NCBI GenBank assembly: GCA_030141605.1
Contig: JAQGDQ010001105.1
Location: 1-30,123 of the forward strand
Length of the DNA stretch: 30,123 nucleotides
Direction: 5' to 3'
Source of the DNA: Tubiluchus corallicola
Taxonomy: Eukaryota; Priapulida; Priapulimorpha; Priapulimorphida; Tubiluchidae
Shown: one piece after another, positions 9,504-19,490 of the stretch
Numbering within the stretch: position 1 is the first letter of the stretch
Layout: every line of letters starts with the position of its first letter
Program-made: the position numbers and the translations under genes
The notes under the pieces: generated by a model
What the model was told of the DNA's origin: nothing
Seen by the model: the letters and a program-made list of their open reading frames with translations, nothing else
Database searches by the model: none

Positions 9504-9935
9504 AAAATCTTTCGCATTTCATCTCTTTAGGTCAAACTTTGTTTCAAAAAACCCAGTAACTGTTGGCTAATTCCATCAGCCGCCATCGATAATTAATCTA
9601 GGTCTAATGGATTTGTCTTTGAAGTCGTTTTTATTGGTTCTTCAGTTTGTTAACACGGCAGAGGGCATTAGCTGAGTGGAAATGATGCGATTCTGGCACC
9701 ATCAAAGCGAGTAATTTGTGAACCCAGTTGCAATAAGTCGCGCATTACTGAAATTACACGTTGTTTTGTCAACGTAAAACAACAGTAAATAGAAACACGT
9801 GTTGCAGTTAATAGACTTAAAAGTTGTGTTACTGACAGGTCACAATAACACGGCATAAATTTAGTAAACTAGCAGAGAATAAGTAATAATAATAACAAAA
9901 ATAAATCTTTCTTTGAAAAAACCTGACCACTGTAG
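9504..9935. other. Unique A/T-rich sequence, possibly the body of the tRNA-derived SINE
   Basis: About 430 bases follow the tRNA-like segment. No gene is recognised. The first 100 bases or so could be the SINE body, but no second copy exists in this window to define it. Confidence 0.4.
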
Positions 9936-10474
9936 TTAAAGGAAAACCGGATGATTGTGTAAACACGAGTTCAGAATCACGAATGCTCTAAAATATTGAA
10001 AACTACAATAGCTTATTTTAAATCAAAGCTTAGATTAAATAATAATGACCTCGGATACTCAAATTTCATTAAACTTTCAAAGCTAAGGGCGGCTCAGTGA
10101 ATCTACTAAGATTGGCAACGACGCCTTTTTGTCACATTCGCGTAAGCGACAAATAGAAGGCGGTACCGTGATAAGAACTGCAGTGTTAGTTTCTGACGTT
10201 ATATGATGTAGAGCCCATTTTCGTGACATCACGTGTTTAAGCAGTAACATTACGCAAACGTGCTTGACGGGCAAGGGAAGATGCCTGCCATTGCACAAAC
10301 TGTGGTTAGTTTCTGACGTAGGCAATATCTGTGTTCGGTTGCCGTTAATTAACTTTCTAAGCTAACTATTCAAATATAAGAAACAAAGCTAGCCTTTATA
10401 GGCAAGAAAATGTATATTTTGGACAGTAAATTAAAATGAGATTGAGTCTAAACAATCGTCCGGTTTTCCTTTAA
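9936..10474. mobile_element. TTAA-flanked MITE, family A (531 bp)
   Basis: The element lies at 9940-10470 between TTAA at 9936-9939 and TTAA at 10471-10474. The ends form an inverted repeat, AGGAAAACCGGAYGATTG, with similarity continuing for several more bases. TTAA duplications are the target preference of piggyBac-type transposases. No transposase is encoded, so it would be mobilised in trans. Internally GTTAGTTTCTGACGT occurs twice (about 10186 and 10305). Confidence 0.8.
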
Positions 10475-10752
10475 AGCTGGGTGCACTTAACCTTTGAGCT
10501 ACACCAACTGCGCGTGCGCATAGCGAAACTGTGAAAACTAAAAACTGTTGCAGTAATATCATTCCGTGCATCGTTCTCATACCTTAACCCAGTTCTCAGA
10601 TTGCAAACGCACATTGTCAAGGATCGTTCCTATAATTCTTTGATCATCAAAGGAATATTCCTACATTAGAGACCTCTTATCGTTACTTCTAAGGAAGACA
10701 GGTCTCCTTATTATGTAGGGCACACACTTCAAAAGTCTTCCTTGTTACATTG
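10475..10752. other. Spacer between TTAA elements, nothing recognised
   Basis: Short unique A/T-rich spacer between the family A and family B elements. Confidence 0.5.
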
Positions 10753-11397
10753 TTAAAAGACAAGAAAAGGGGCACCTGAAGTAGGTTTCAGAAAAATCGC
10801 CTTAAAAAATTATATTACTTTACAACAATTTTATGCACATATCTTACTCACGTTGAAAGAAATTTTCGTTTGTTTTCATTTTAAATCTCCCGCAACACTG
10901 TTCCGACGGCGCCATTACATGACGTCACTACGCCACGTAAATCAGGGGAAGAAAAGGCAATGTTAAATTCTGACCCAAAACGTGCAAATCTATATTACTT
11001 ACCATTTCACTTACCTGCTGGAAAGACTTAAATAACTAGACTAATAATTTAAAATGTTTGTGTCAGTTGGTAAAATGTCGCTGACTCACCCTCCAGGGTG
11101 CACCACTCACTAGCCAAAAACGTATTTTTAATCTTATTGACAAGATACAGTAATTTAAAATTTTACTTAATTAGCAACATGTATGCCACGAATGCTCTGA
11201 TTATTTTTCAAACTTTACTCAATGTTATCAAAACTTGTTTCAAAAGACCTACCATTAAAATGGCTGCGTCTAACTGTCATCGCGGGAGTTTAAATTTACA
11301 CGTTTTATACAGCATGACTGCTGATGCAAGCCCTGCATACGAAAAGGCAGTATGTAAATGGTATCAAATTCGAGACGAATTTTTTAGGCTTTATGTA
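10753..11397 (+). mobile_element. TTAA MITE family B, copy 1 (right end missing)
   Basis: It starts at TTAA (10753-10756) followed by AAGACAAGAAAAGGGG. It aligns along most of its length with the complete copy at 25440-26128, including AAAAATCGCCTTAAAAAATT, CATTACATGACGTCA, CCAGGGTGCACCACTCACTA and CGCGGGAGTTTAAATTTACA. Similarity stops near 11397, about 30 bases before the expected right end, where a GATGAT/GGTGGT-rich sequence begins. The 140-residue frame across the junction has no recognisable domain. Confidence 0.82.
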
Positions 11398-11502
11398 AGT
11401 GGCAATGATGGTGATGATGACGATGATGATAATGAAGAAGATGGTGATGATTGGGCTGGTGGTGGCGGTGGTGGTGGGCTGGTTGTGATTATGGGAATTC
11501 AG
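11398..11502. repeat. GAT/GGT-rich tract with a conserved 20-bp flank
   Basis: An imperfect GATGAT then GGTGGTGGCGG tract ends in TTGTGATTATGGGAATTCAG at 11483-11502. The same 20 bases, again preceded by a GGT run, occur at 13230-13249, immediately before the second 15-bp array. Confidence 0.85.
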
Positions 11503-12162
11503 GTAAAAAGTCACAGATAAAAAAATCACAGGGAAAAAGTCACAGATAAAAAAGTCCCAGGTAAAAACTCACAGATAAAAAGGCACAGGTAAAAAGTCAC
11601 AGATAAAAAAGTCACAGGTAAAAAAGTCACAGATAAAAAAGTCACAGATAAAAAAGTCACAGGTAAAACGTCACAGATAAAAAAATCACAGGTAAAGAAG
11701 TCACAGGTAAAAAAGTCACAGGTAAAAAGTCACAAGTAAAAAAGTTACAGGTAAAAAGTCACAGATAAAAAAGTCACAGGTAAAAAAGTCACAGATAAAA
11801 AAGTCACAGATAAAAAAGTTAAGGTAAAAAAGTCACAGATAAAAAAGTCACAGATAAAAAATCACAGGTAAAAAAGTCACAGATAAAAAAGGAACAGGTA
11901 AAAAGTCACAGGTAAAAAAGTCACAGATAAAAAAGTCACAGATAAAAAATCACAGGTAAAGAAGTCACAGATAAAAAGTCACAGGTAAAGAAGTCACAGA
12001 TAAAAAGTCACAGGTAAAAAAGTCACAGATAAAAAAGTCACAGGTAAAAAAGTCACAGATAAAAAAGTCACAGGTAAAAAAGTCACAGATAAAAAAGTCA
12101 CAGATAAAAAAGTCACAGGTAAAACGTCACAGATAAAAAAATCACAGGTAAAGAAGTCACAG
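11503..12162 (+). repeat. 15-bp satellite, first array (about 45 units)
   Basis: Units of GTAAAAAAGTCACAG and ATAAAAAAGTCACAG alternate irregularly with one-base length changes. The GTA-type units create CACAGGTAAAAAGT, which resembles an animal 5' splice-site consensus. The minus-strand frames (VTFLSVTFLP repeats) reflect the repeat only. Confidence 0.95.
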
Positions 12163-12360
12163 GTGGTGTTGGTGGTGCTGTTTGTGGAGGTAGACGTGGC
12201 TATGCCTATGACGGCAGTGGTGGTTGTGGTGGTGTTGGTGGTGCTGTTTGTGGAGGTAGACGTGGCTATGGCTATGACGGCAGTGGTGGTTGTGGTGGTG
12301 TTGGTGATGCTGTTTGTGGAGGTAGACGTGGCTATGCCTATGACGGCAGTGGTGGTTGTG
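12163..12360 (+). repeat. 66-bp GTG-rich minisatellite, three units
   Basis: Three 66-bp units begin at 12163, 12229 and 12295, each starting GTGGTGTTGGTGRTGCTG and containing GGTAGACGTGGCTATG. They differ at very few bases. The unit length keeps a 22-residue hydrophobic repeat open on the plus strand, which I do not consider a gene. Confidence 0.93.
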
Positions 12361-12870
12361 CTGGCTGGTTGCTCTGAGAACGAAGATGAAAGCTCTGACG
12401 ACAATGATGATGACGACAACAATAATGGTGAAACAAACGACGGTCACCCCCCCTCCTCCTTCCTGTCACTCACGATAACAAATAAAACAGCGAAGATGTC
12501 ACGTGATCCCCAGAATTTGAACAAAGCCACACACAGTTTTTTGCCCAAGGTCAGACGGCCACTTTCAGTTTCAAAATGGCTTCTGTTGCGCCTCCTGGCG
12601 AGCAAAGAGTTCACTTGTTCAAAGTGTTTGAATAACTGATGGAGACGTGCAGTTGTTGACACAGTTCCTCTGTAAACTAATGAACGTCTTCTCAAAGTAA
12701 ACAGCGTTGCTCTAAAGTAAACAACCGTCGTCTTAAAGATAAACACAGAAACGGGATGGATGTTCGTCACAAATCAGCTGAAATGAGATTCACGTAATGA
12801 TTTCATTCTGTTATGAATTTATAATTACGATAATGAGAGCAATTACTAATATGATGGGTTACTTGGTTTT
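12361..12870. other. Unique sequence with a short degenerate repeat
   Basis: No recognisable gene. Between about 12680 and 12743 there are three degenerate units of about 20 bp ending in AAAGTAAAC or AAAGATAAAC. The minus-strand frame at 12444-12770 has no domain I recognise. Confidence 0.5.
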
Positions 12871-12871
12871 C

Positions 12872-12985
12872 ACAACTGTGGCGGAACTGGAACCTATATC
12901 ATCAGAATCAGAACGGGGCTCGGATGAATATTGAACCACCCATTTACTGGCCAGCATTGGCGTTGCTTAACTTTGCTTGTTGTCA
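12872..12985 (-). repeat. 5S rRNA-like SINE relic, copy 1
   Basis: On the minus strand, AAGTTAAGCAACGCCAATGC followed by TGGCCAGTAAATGGGTGG resembles the internal region of 5S rRNA (AAGTTAAGCAACGT, then CTGG and TGGATGGGTGAC). Downstream on that strand lies GTTCCAGTTCCGCC, a module that recurs in the next copy. It looks like a decayed 5S-derived SINE rather than a 5S gene, because only part of the RNA is present. Confidence 0.55.
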
Positions 12986-13046
12986 TCTGTTTCTCGGCGC
13001 ACAGCAACTATAAAAATTATTAAAAATCTCATGCCTGACTTGATTG

Positions 13047-13160
13047 CGGCGGGACCGAAACTTGGATGATTATCAGAATCAGTATGGTGAATGAGACTAC
13101 TCGAAGGAGAAGCTATCCATTCACTGTCCAGACTCTGCGTTGCTTAACTTCACCCGATTT
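13047..13160 (-). repeat. 5S rRNA-like SINE relic, copy 2
   Basis: The minus strand reads AAGTTAAGCAACGCAGAGTC, then CTGGACAGTGAATGGATAG, and ends in GTTTCGGTCCCGCC. Both ends and the internal ATCAGAATCAG match copy 1, about 175 bp away, so the two derive from one family or a local duplication. Confidence 0.55.
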
Positions 13161-13229
13161 GATATTTACACAACAACTAGCTGCTAACATCGTCATGTGT
13201 CTGTGGCGGTGGTGGTGGTGGTGGGGTTG

Positions 13230-13632
13230 TTGTGATTATGGGAATTCAGGTAAAAAGTCACAGGTAAAAAAGTCACGATAAAAAAGTCACAGGTAAAAAA
13301 GTCACAGGTAAAAAAGTCACAGATAAAAAAGTCACAGGTAAAAAAGTCACAAATAAAAACGTCACAGATAAAAAAGTCACAGGTAAAAAAGTCACAAATA
13401 AAAAAGTCACAGATAAAAAAGGCACAGGTAAAAAAGTCACGATAAAAAATTCACAGGTAAAAAAGTCACAGGTAAAAACGTCACAGAAAAAAAAAGACAC
13501 AGGTAAAAAAGTCACGATAAAAAATTCACAGGTAAAAAAGTCACAGGTAAAAACGTCACAGATAAGAAAGTCACAGGTAAAAAAGTCACAAATAAAAAAG
13601 TCACAGGTAAAAAGGTCACACAAAAGTAAAAA
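13230..13632 (+). repeat. 15-bp satellite, second array with the duplicated flank
   Basis: The 20-bp flank TTGTGATTATGGGAATTCAG (13230-13249) follows a GGT run and leads into about 26 units of GTAAAAAAGTCACAG-type repeat. The first array (11483-12162) has the same order, so flank and array were duplicated together. Variants here include AAATAAAAAAGTCAC and AAATTCACAG units. Confidence 0.94.
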
Positions 13633-14017
13633 CTCTGTGAGATGGCATGGTCTTCCTCAAGCGGGAATTTTCTACTTTCTCATCTCCGTCTCTATCGCCA
13701 TCATCATCATTACAGTCATCACCAGCAGCCATCGATGCGTCGCACCAGGCCTGAAGTTCATGAACAGTGAAAAACTAACAGTATTAATTCCGCAGCTTCA
13801 TCAATTGTTAGACAAATAAGGATGCGGAACTCCCTAAGCCCCACTCTGATAATAGGATGCTGAGGATGCATTTAATAGAATCTACGCTGTACGTTCAGAA
13901 TTCGTTGTCAATAAAAACCCATGACAGCAGAATTATCGACTGTATTCGTCTGGCATTCACTTGAAATAAATCAACATGAGGACTGAAGTTAACATTACAT
14001 ATTGGTCAGCGTTGTTG
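13633..14017. other. Unique sequence, no gene seen
   Basis: The plus frame at 13637-13819 (60 residues) has no recognisable domain. Nothing else stands out. Confidence 0.5.
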
Positions 14018-14120
14018 CCTACGCAAGATCTGTGCGCAATAAGGCAGCATGTACGCACTGCTAAATTTCAAGACAATTTTGTTTAGTTTTATTCAGGTAA
14101 AGAGGTTTCTTGTGCTTTAA
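14018..14120 (+). mobile_element. TTAA MITE family B, right-end fragment
   Basis: GGCAGCATGTA, AATTTCAAGACAA and TTTCTTGTGCTTTAA match the right end of the complete copy at 25440-26128, in the same orientation. TTAA is at 14117-14120. Only about the last 100 bases of the element remain. Confidence 0.75.
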
Positions 14121-14137
14121 TAAGACTTATTTCTTGC

Positions 14138-14179
14138 ACATATATTCATAAATGAAAAGAGACGGTATGAATATATGTC
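14138..14179. repeat. 13-bp inverted repeat between two facing MITE ends
   Basis: ACATATATTCATA (about 14138-14150) and its reverse complement TATGAATATATGT (about 14167-14179) flank a 16-nt loop. The hairpin lies in the 78 bp separating a plus-strand and a minus-strand family B right end. Confidence 0.85.
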
Positions 14180-14196
14180 TAAGCAATAATTCATAA

Positions 14197-14575
14197 TAAA
14201 GCACAAGAAAACTCATTACTTACATAAAATTATTAAAAAAATCGACTCGACTTGAAATTTCATATCACTTACGTGCTGTCTTATTGCATACAGAGCTTGC
14301 GTTTGCTGTAATGCTGTATAAAACTTGTAAATTTAAACTCCCGCGATGACCGCTAGGCGCAGCCATTTTAATCGTAGGTCGTTTGAAACAAGTTTAGATA
14401 ACATTGAATAAAGTTTGAAAAAACAATCAGATTAAAGAATAAAAACGCGTTTTTGGTGAGCCAGTGGTGCACACTGGGAAGGTGAGTCAGTGACATTTTA
14501 CCAGGTGGCGCGAACACTTTGAACTACAAATAATTTTCTTTTCTAGTTACACAAGTCTTTCAAGCAGGCAACTGC
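14197..14575 (-). mobile_element. TTAA MITE family B, inverted truncated copy
   Basis: It begins with AAAGCACAAGAAAACTC, the right terminus, and reads the element in reverse: ATTGCATACAG, TAAATTTAAACTCCCGCGATG, GGTGCACACTGGGAAGGTGA, then AGTTACACAAGTCTTTC. Similarity fades after about 14575, so the left end is missing. The flanking TTAA is changed to ATAA. It faces the plus-strand fragment ending at 14116. Confidence 0.8.
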
Positions 14576-14597
14576 AATGCTAAGAAACATTTGTGTG

Positions 14598-14740
14598 GAA
14601 AATTTTAGGGAAGTGGTTTAAAATTAACCTTCCCATTTAAGCTCTTCCCATAAATTTCAAAATTTTTAGGGAAGTGCTTTAAAATTAACCTTTCTTCCCG
14701 TTTAAACTCTTCCCATAAATTCCCATTTATTTGGTAGTAA
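14598..14740 (+). repeat. About 70-bp imperfect tandem duplication
   Basis: AAATTTTAGGGAAGTG, TTTAAAATTAACCTT and CTCTTCCCATAAATT occur in the same order twice, around 14600-14660 and 14665-14725. No element boundary is apparent. Confidence 0.85.
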
Positions 14741-15130
14741 GGGAAGGTAACAGTTGACACTCTTCTTCAAACGCTTGAGATTTTAACTTTCAGCAAACAA
14801 TTTTCTGGTAGAGAATTCCATAGATAAGAAACCCGAGGGAAAACTGCATTTATTAGCATATGCTCTACAGCTAGGCATGTTAATGGAAAGCGAGGTGAAA
14901 GTAGTTATTATTGATGATTGGGGCTTTGAGACAATCTTCTGAAGTTCTATGTTGAAAGCTGACAAGCGTCGATACGAGCCATATGGTTATTACCTGTAAA
15001 AGGTGTGATAGCAGCGAGCTGCTGTTAATTAATGGAGCATGCAAAGGTAATTACAGGAACGCTTGCATCAACGCAGGGTTTGTAACTGCTATTAGATTAG
15101 GTCCAAAGCTTTACAGATCTTGTTATATAA
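14741..15130. other. Unique sequence, no gene seen
   Basis: The minus-strand frame at 14783-14965 has no recognised domain. No repeat or RNA gene is visible. Confidence 0.5.
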
Positions 15131-15144
15131 TAAAACTGCAATAA

Positions 15145-15340
15145 ACAGGTATTTTACACAGGTATATTTCACGGGTGTTTTCACAGGTGTTTTCCACAGG
15201 TATTTTTCACATGAATTTTTACAGATATTTTACAGGTAATTTCACACGTGTTTTCACAAGTATTCTCACAGATATTTTACAGGTAATTTCACAGGTATTT
15301 TCAAATGTATTTTTACAGGTGCTTTCATAGGTATTTTCTC
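15145..15340 (+). repeat. Degenerate ACAGGTATTTT-type repeat (about 15 bp)
   Basis: Words such as ACAGGTATTTTAC, CACAGGTGTTTTC and ACAGATATTTT follow one another with frequent substitutions. The repeat runs into the CT tract at about 15340. Confidence 0.88.
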
Positions 15341-15356
15341 TATTTCTTTCTCTCTC

Positions 15357-15441
<85 letters not shown>

Positions 15442-15541
15442 CCGTCTCTCTCTCTCTCCCCTCTTGTTCACTAACGCTTCATTTTTCTCTTTCTCTTTCC
15501 CTTTCTCTTTCTCTCTCTCTCTATCTCTATCTCTATCTCTC

Positions 15542-15595
<54 letters not shown>

Positions 15596-15661
15596 ATCTC
15601 TCTCACTTGCTCTGTCTCTCTCTATCTCTCTCTCCTCTCTATCTCTCTCACTTGCTCTCAA

Positions 15662-15693
<32 letters not shown>

Positions 15694-15753
15694 ATCTCTC
15701 TCACTTGCTCTGTCTCTCTCCATCTCTCTCTTTCCTCTCTATCTCTCTCACTT

Positions 15754-15791
<38 letters not shown>

Positions 15792-15902
15792 CTATCTATC
15801 TCTCTCACTTGCTCTGTCTCTCTCTATGTCTCTCTCCTCTCTATCTCTCTCACTTGCTCTCTTTCTCTCTTTCTTTCTCTCTCTCTCTCTCTCTCTCTTT
15901 GT
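15341..15902. repeat. (CT)n microsatellite with an about 100-bp higher-order unit
   Basis: CT dinucleotides dominate. From about 15588 the pattern CTATCTATCTCTCTCACTTG plus CTCTGTCTC recurs near 15588, 15687 and 15788, so blocks of about 100 bp were amplified on top of the dinucleotide. The Ser/Leu and Arg/Glu frames are artefacts. Confidence 0.95.
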
Positions 15903-16600
15903 AGCTAACTTTGCTTTTCAAATGCACGTCTTTCATTACTAAACACAAATCTAGGCTACTGCTACGAGCTGATACAAAAATTACAATAAATTACATTGAA
16001 TTAATTAGAAGACAGATGAATCAAATGTAAAAAATTACCTGAACGGACGCTACAGCAAAACAATTTGGTTACAAGTTCAGTTTCGTTGGAATCACTCCTC
16101 TGGACTTTGTTTCATGGCTGTGCATCATATGGATGTGGCTTCACATAAGGGTCTGGCTTCACAAAGACTTGACAGAAGTGAATTATGCGTGTTTTTCGGT
16201 TTTTTAGTAAATTATCTAAACAAAAATCTCTTAAAACACTTTCTGTATCCAAAATGACACCTCTCTTTAGTATCTCTTATAATATCGCTACAGTATTAAC
16301 GTTTTGAGTATTTTCTTGCAAAATCGACAATTGCTACAATCCTACAACCAGTAATCCTGAAAACTAATCAGTCTTTCATACAATTCACCCAGTTCCACAC
16401 TCAAAAACGATTTCAAAGCAGGCGTTTCTATTTGCGACTAACGTTACCGCGCATGTGCAGAGAAATCACGTGACCGAGGAAGCCCAGCAGGTTTGTTTCT
16501 GTACAAAGTGAATTAGAGAGGAACAGTGTGTTGAAAGAAGCATTTTAGCACCCCCACTGAGGACAAAGTGAACATGCTTAGTTTAGGAAATGGCCAAGAG
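15903..16600. other. Unique A/T-rich sequence, nothing recognised
   Basis: About 700 bases with no gene, RNA or repeat that I can support. It may include an unrecognised 5' portion of the LINE that follows. Confidence 0.4.
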
Positions 16601-16615
16601 AGTTAATTTCTGCAG

Positions 16616-17330
16616 TTGTATGGTATCAGGAGCAATCCCTTAGCATTCATTCCTGACACCACTTTAAACAATAGAACACACAATTTAAAGCAAATTACAG
16701 TAAACAATAAATTTGGAAATAACTCTATATCAAAACAGGCCATACATTTATGGAATTTACTACCCAGTGAAATAAAACTAATAGAATCTCTCCACCACTT
16801 TAAAAAGAAATTAAAAGAATATCAATATAACAGGTTTCAACTTCCACATTGTGCATCTGATACTAATTACACAGACTCCACTTTCATATACCCCGCCCCT
16901 GACTCCATATAATGATTAAAAATGTAAATTTTTTTTAAAAAAAATATCAAATGTAATACGTGTTATGTCAGTTTTGTAAAGTCAAATGTATAAATAGTGT
17001 AAATGTAATGAGTGAAATTTATGTAATGTAAAGCATGTTTCTGTTAATTGTGTCATGTCAAATGTATATATAGTGTAAAATATGTCATGTAAAATTTAAT
17101 GTACTTTTGTAATACTGTTTTGTAAAAATATTTTAATATGGTGTTTGTAAATATGTTCATTTATTGTATGTAATTAGACCTTAGTTTTGCACTTTAGTTT
17201 TTTTACTCAGCACTGGACGCATTTGTCTTGAACAGTGTTGTTATTTTAACATTACGCTGAGGCTTACTCAATTTTATTATAATGAGTGAACCATTTTAAT
17301 GACAAATAAATAATTAATATATATATATAT
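16616..17330 (+). mobile_element. 5'-truncated LINE: C-terminal ORF2 remnant and 3' end
   Basis: The open frame 16616-16912 (98 residues, starting from TTG) contains AIHLWNLLPSEIK followed by ESLHHFKKKLKEY. This is the typical carboxyl end of animal non-LTR retrotransposon ORF2 proteins (the W-N-x-LP-x-xIK ... FKKxLK pattern), downstream of the reverse transcriptase domain. The stop is TAA at 16910-16912. A roughly 420-bp A/T-rich 3' region rich in TGTAAATGTAATG words follows, ending in AAATAAATAATTAA and a (TA)n run near 17315-17333. Everything upstream is missing, as in dead-on-arrival 5'-truncated copies. The clade is uncertain. Confidence 0.72.
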
Positions 17331-17354
17331 ATATAGTGTAACCCAGTAATGCCA

Positions 17355-18143
17355 TTAAAGGAAGACGGAATGATTTTTCATATATTTACCTATTTTCAAG
17401 ACCGATAAAACGTATACATTTACACAATTAATACTGCTAAAGCGTTTCTGATAATCAAATAATAGATCATTAACGGCGGGCGAGCCCAACTATTCATGAC
17501 ATCACAAACTAACGTAATTTTCAACAGCAAAAATATTCACGAGCGTGTTGCATGTGTCTGTGAAAGCGAAAATTCAAGTACAGAACTACTGCACAACATT
17601 CTGTGTGACATACAAAAACTCAGCAAATTTTAAGTTTACATTTCACATTTCAATTTTACTTGTGCAGGTGTGCATTACGTCACAACTGAACTGATTTTAA
17701 ACAAAAAAATATTCCATTAAGCGTGTTGCACGTGTTTCAGAAACAGAAAATTGAAGTACAGCGCTCCTGTAAGATATTCTGTGTGTTGTGTAAAAACTAG
17801 GCAAGTTTTAAGTTAAAAATTCACATTTCAAATTTACCGCTGTGATCACGCATGAGCTGTCGAACGTGTGTAGTTCGCCACAAACTAACACATCTGAACT
17901 GAGCGGTACAGCACCTGTTTTTTGCAATGTGTTTACGAAATGCAGGCGCTAGTGCCTGTCTAATTAGCGAATGGTGAAATGCATGTAATAGAGAAGAACT
18001 AGTGGCGTGAACAAACTAGTGTGTTTGTGTGGAAATAATTCTTTCACGTTAGTCATTTTGAAACAATAGTATGTTTCTTTTCAATATTTTAAAGAGTAGA
18101 TTGCTTTGAGTTGCAGTTTAAGATTGGGTCCGGTTTGCTTTAA
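17355..18143. mobile_element. TTAA-flanked MITE, family C (781 bp)
   Basis: TTAA at 17355-17358 and 18140-18143 encloses 17359-18139. The ends are an imperfect inverted repeat: AGGAAGACGGAATG on the left and, on the other strand, AGCAAACCGGACCC. This resembles the family A terminus. No transposase frame is present. The interior carries a diverged direct duplication (17500-17660 and 17668-17840). The right TTAA is also the boundary of the family B copy that starts at 18144. Confidence 0.68.
17500..17840 (+). repeat. Diverged about 165-bp direct repeat inside the family C element
   Basis: The order GCGTGTTGCAYGTGT, AAAATT-AAGTACAG, ATTCTGTGTG, TTTTAAGTT and TTCACATTTCAA occurs twice, at about 17545-17655 and 17725-17835. 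The two halves differ at many positions, so the duplication is older than the tandem arrays around it. Confidence 0.8.
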
Positions 18144-18535
18144 AGCACAAGAAAACACTCTTCGTAAATAAAAGTAAAAATTTCGTCTCGAAATTTGTTG
18201 TCACTTACATGCTGTCTTATTGCATACAGGGCTTGTGTTCATGGTAACGCTGTAAAACTTCTAAATTTAAACTCTCGCGATGAGGTGCAGCAATTTTAAC
18301 GGTCAGTTGACGCAATGTTTGAAACTATTTTAGACAACATAGCGCAATTGTTTGAAAAAATGATCGTAGCGCACACTTCACAAACTAAACAAAAGCATAA
18401 ATTACCTTATACTGTCAATATGATCAGTAGTGTTCTTTTGGTAAATCAGTGACGCACGATGGGATGGAGAAGCAGTGACGTTTTACCAAGCGGCGCGAAC
18501 ATTTTAAATTATTAAGAATTAAGAATTAAATTATC
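18140..18535 (-). mobile_element. TTAA MITE family B, inverted truncated copy next to family C
   Basis: TTAA at 18140-18143 is followed by AGCACAAGAAAACACTC and then the family B order in reverse: CTGTCTTATTGCATACAGGG, TAAATTTAAACTCTCGCGATG, AGTGACGTTTTACCAAG. Similarity ends near 18535. No second TTAA separates it from the preceding family C element. Confidence 0.78.
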
Positions 18536-18593
18536 AAACAGGTAAGCATAGTGCTAAGTGATAATACTTTGAATGAAAGTTTTATGGAATATT

Positions 18594-19234
18594 CTTCAAA
18601 ATTCCCTTTCCTTTCCCTTTAATAATTCCCTACATTCTAGTCGAGTTGGATTAACCAATGTTAGCTTCAAAATTCCCTTTCCTTTCCCTTTAATAATTCC
18701 CTACATTCTAGTCGAGTTGGATTAACCAATGTTAGCTTCAAAATTCCCTTTCCTTTCCCTTTAATAATTCCCTACATTCTAGTCGAGTTGGATTAACCAA
18801 TGTTAGCTTCAAAATTCCCTTTCCTTTCCCTTTAATAATTCCCTACATTCTCCTCGACTTGGATTAACCAATGTTAGCTTCAAAATTCCCTTTCCTTTCC
18901 CTTTAATAATTCCCTACATTCTCGCTGAGTTGGATTAACCAATGTTAGCTTCAAAATTCCCTTTCCTTTCCCTTTAATAATTCCCTACATTCTCGTCGAG
19001 TTGGATTAACCAATGTTAGCTTCAAAATTCCCTTTCCTTTCCCTTTAATAATTCCCTACATTCTCGTCGAGTTGGATTAACCAATGTTAGCTTCAAAATT
19101 CCCTTTCCTTTCCCTTTAATAATTCCCTGCATTCTCGTCGAGTTGGATTAACCAATGTTAGCTTCAAAATTCCCTTTCCTTTCCCTTTAATAATTCCCTA
19201 CATTCTAGTCGAGTTGGATTAACCAATGTTAGCT
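18594..19234 (+). repeat. 71-bp satellite, nine units
   Basis: TTAGCTTCAAAATTCCCTTT recurs at 18661, 18732, 18803 and onward every 71 bases, with the first partial unit from about 18594 and the last ending near 19234. Units contain two CCCTTTCCTTT blocks, CATTCTAGTCGAGTTGG and ATTAACCAATG. They are nearly identical, which points to recent expansion. Confidence 0.95.
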
Positions 19235-19490
19235 TGTTGCTGATTATTAGTTTTACGCGACGGTAGTTGTATTGAGGTAGCAGTAATCTAGTTGTGCCAA
19301 CAATATCGAGTTAGTATTAGGCACCCGTGAGATGCTGTACAAAAGATTAAAATAACAGAGTAGACATATATGCCTTTGCTGAATATAACACAGATTAACA
19401 AATTGCAATTTGTGGTGCAGAGGGCGATCGTTACAATTGTAAAGCGCATGCTAATGTTCTCCCATGAAGCAAAAATTTATTTTGCTTATA
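19235..19490. other. Unique spacer, nothing recognised
   Basis: A short non-repetitive stretch between the 71-bp satellite and the pentanucleotide tract. The plus frame beginning at 19370 has no recognised domain. Confidence 0.4.

Noticed and set aside
11098-11520. 140-residue frame ending in Asp/Gly-rich sequence
   Set aside because: It spans the junction of a non-autonomous MITE and a GAT/GGT repeat; no domain is recognised.
12444-12770. 108-residue minus-strand frame
   Set aside because: No recognisable domain, and it overlaps a short degenerate repeat.
15305-15942. Ser/Leu-rich and Arg/Glu-rich frames in the CT tract
   Set aside because: Pure low-complexity artefacts of (CT)n.
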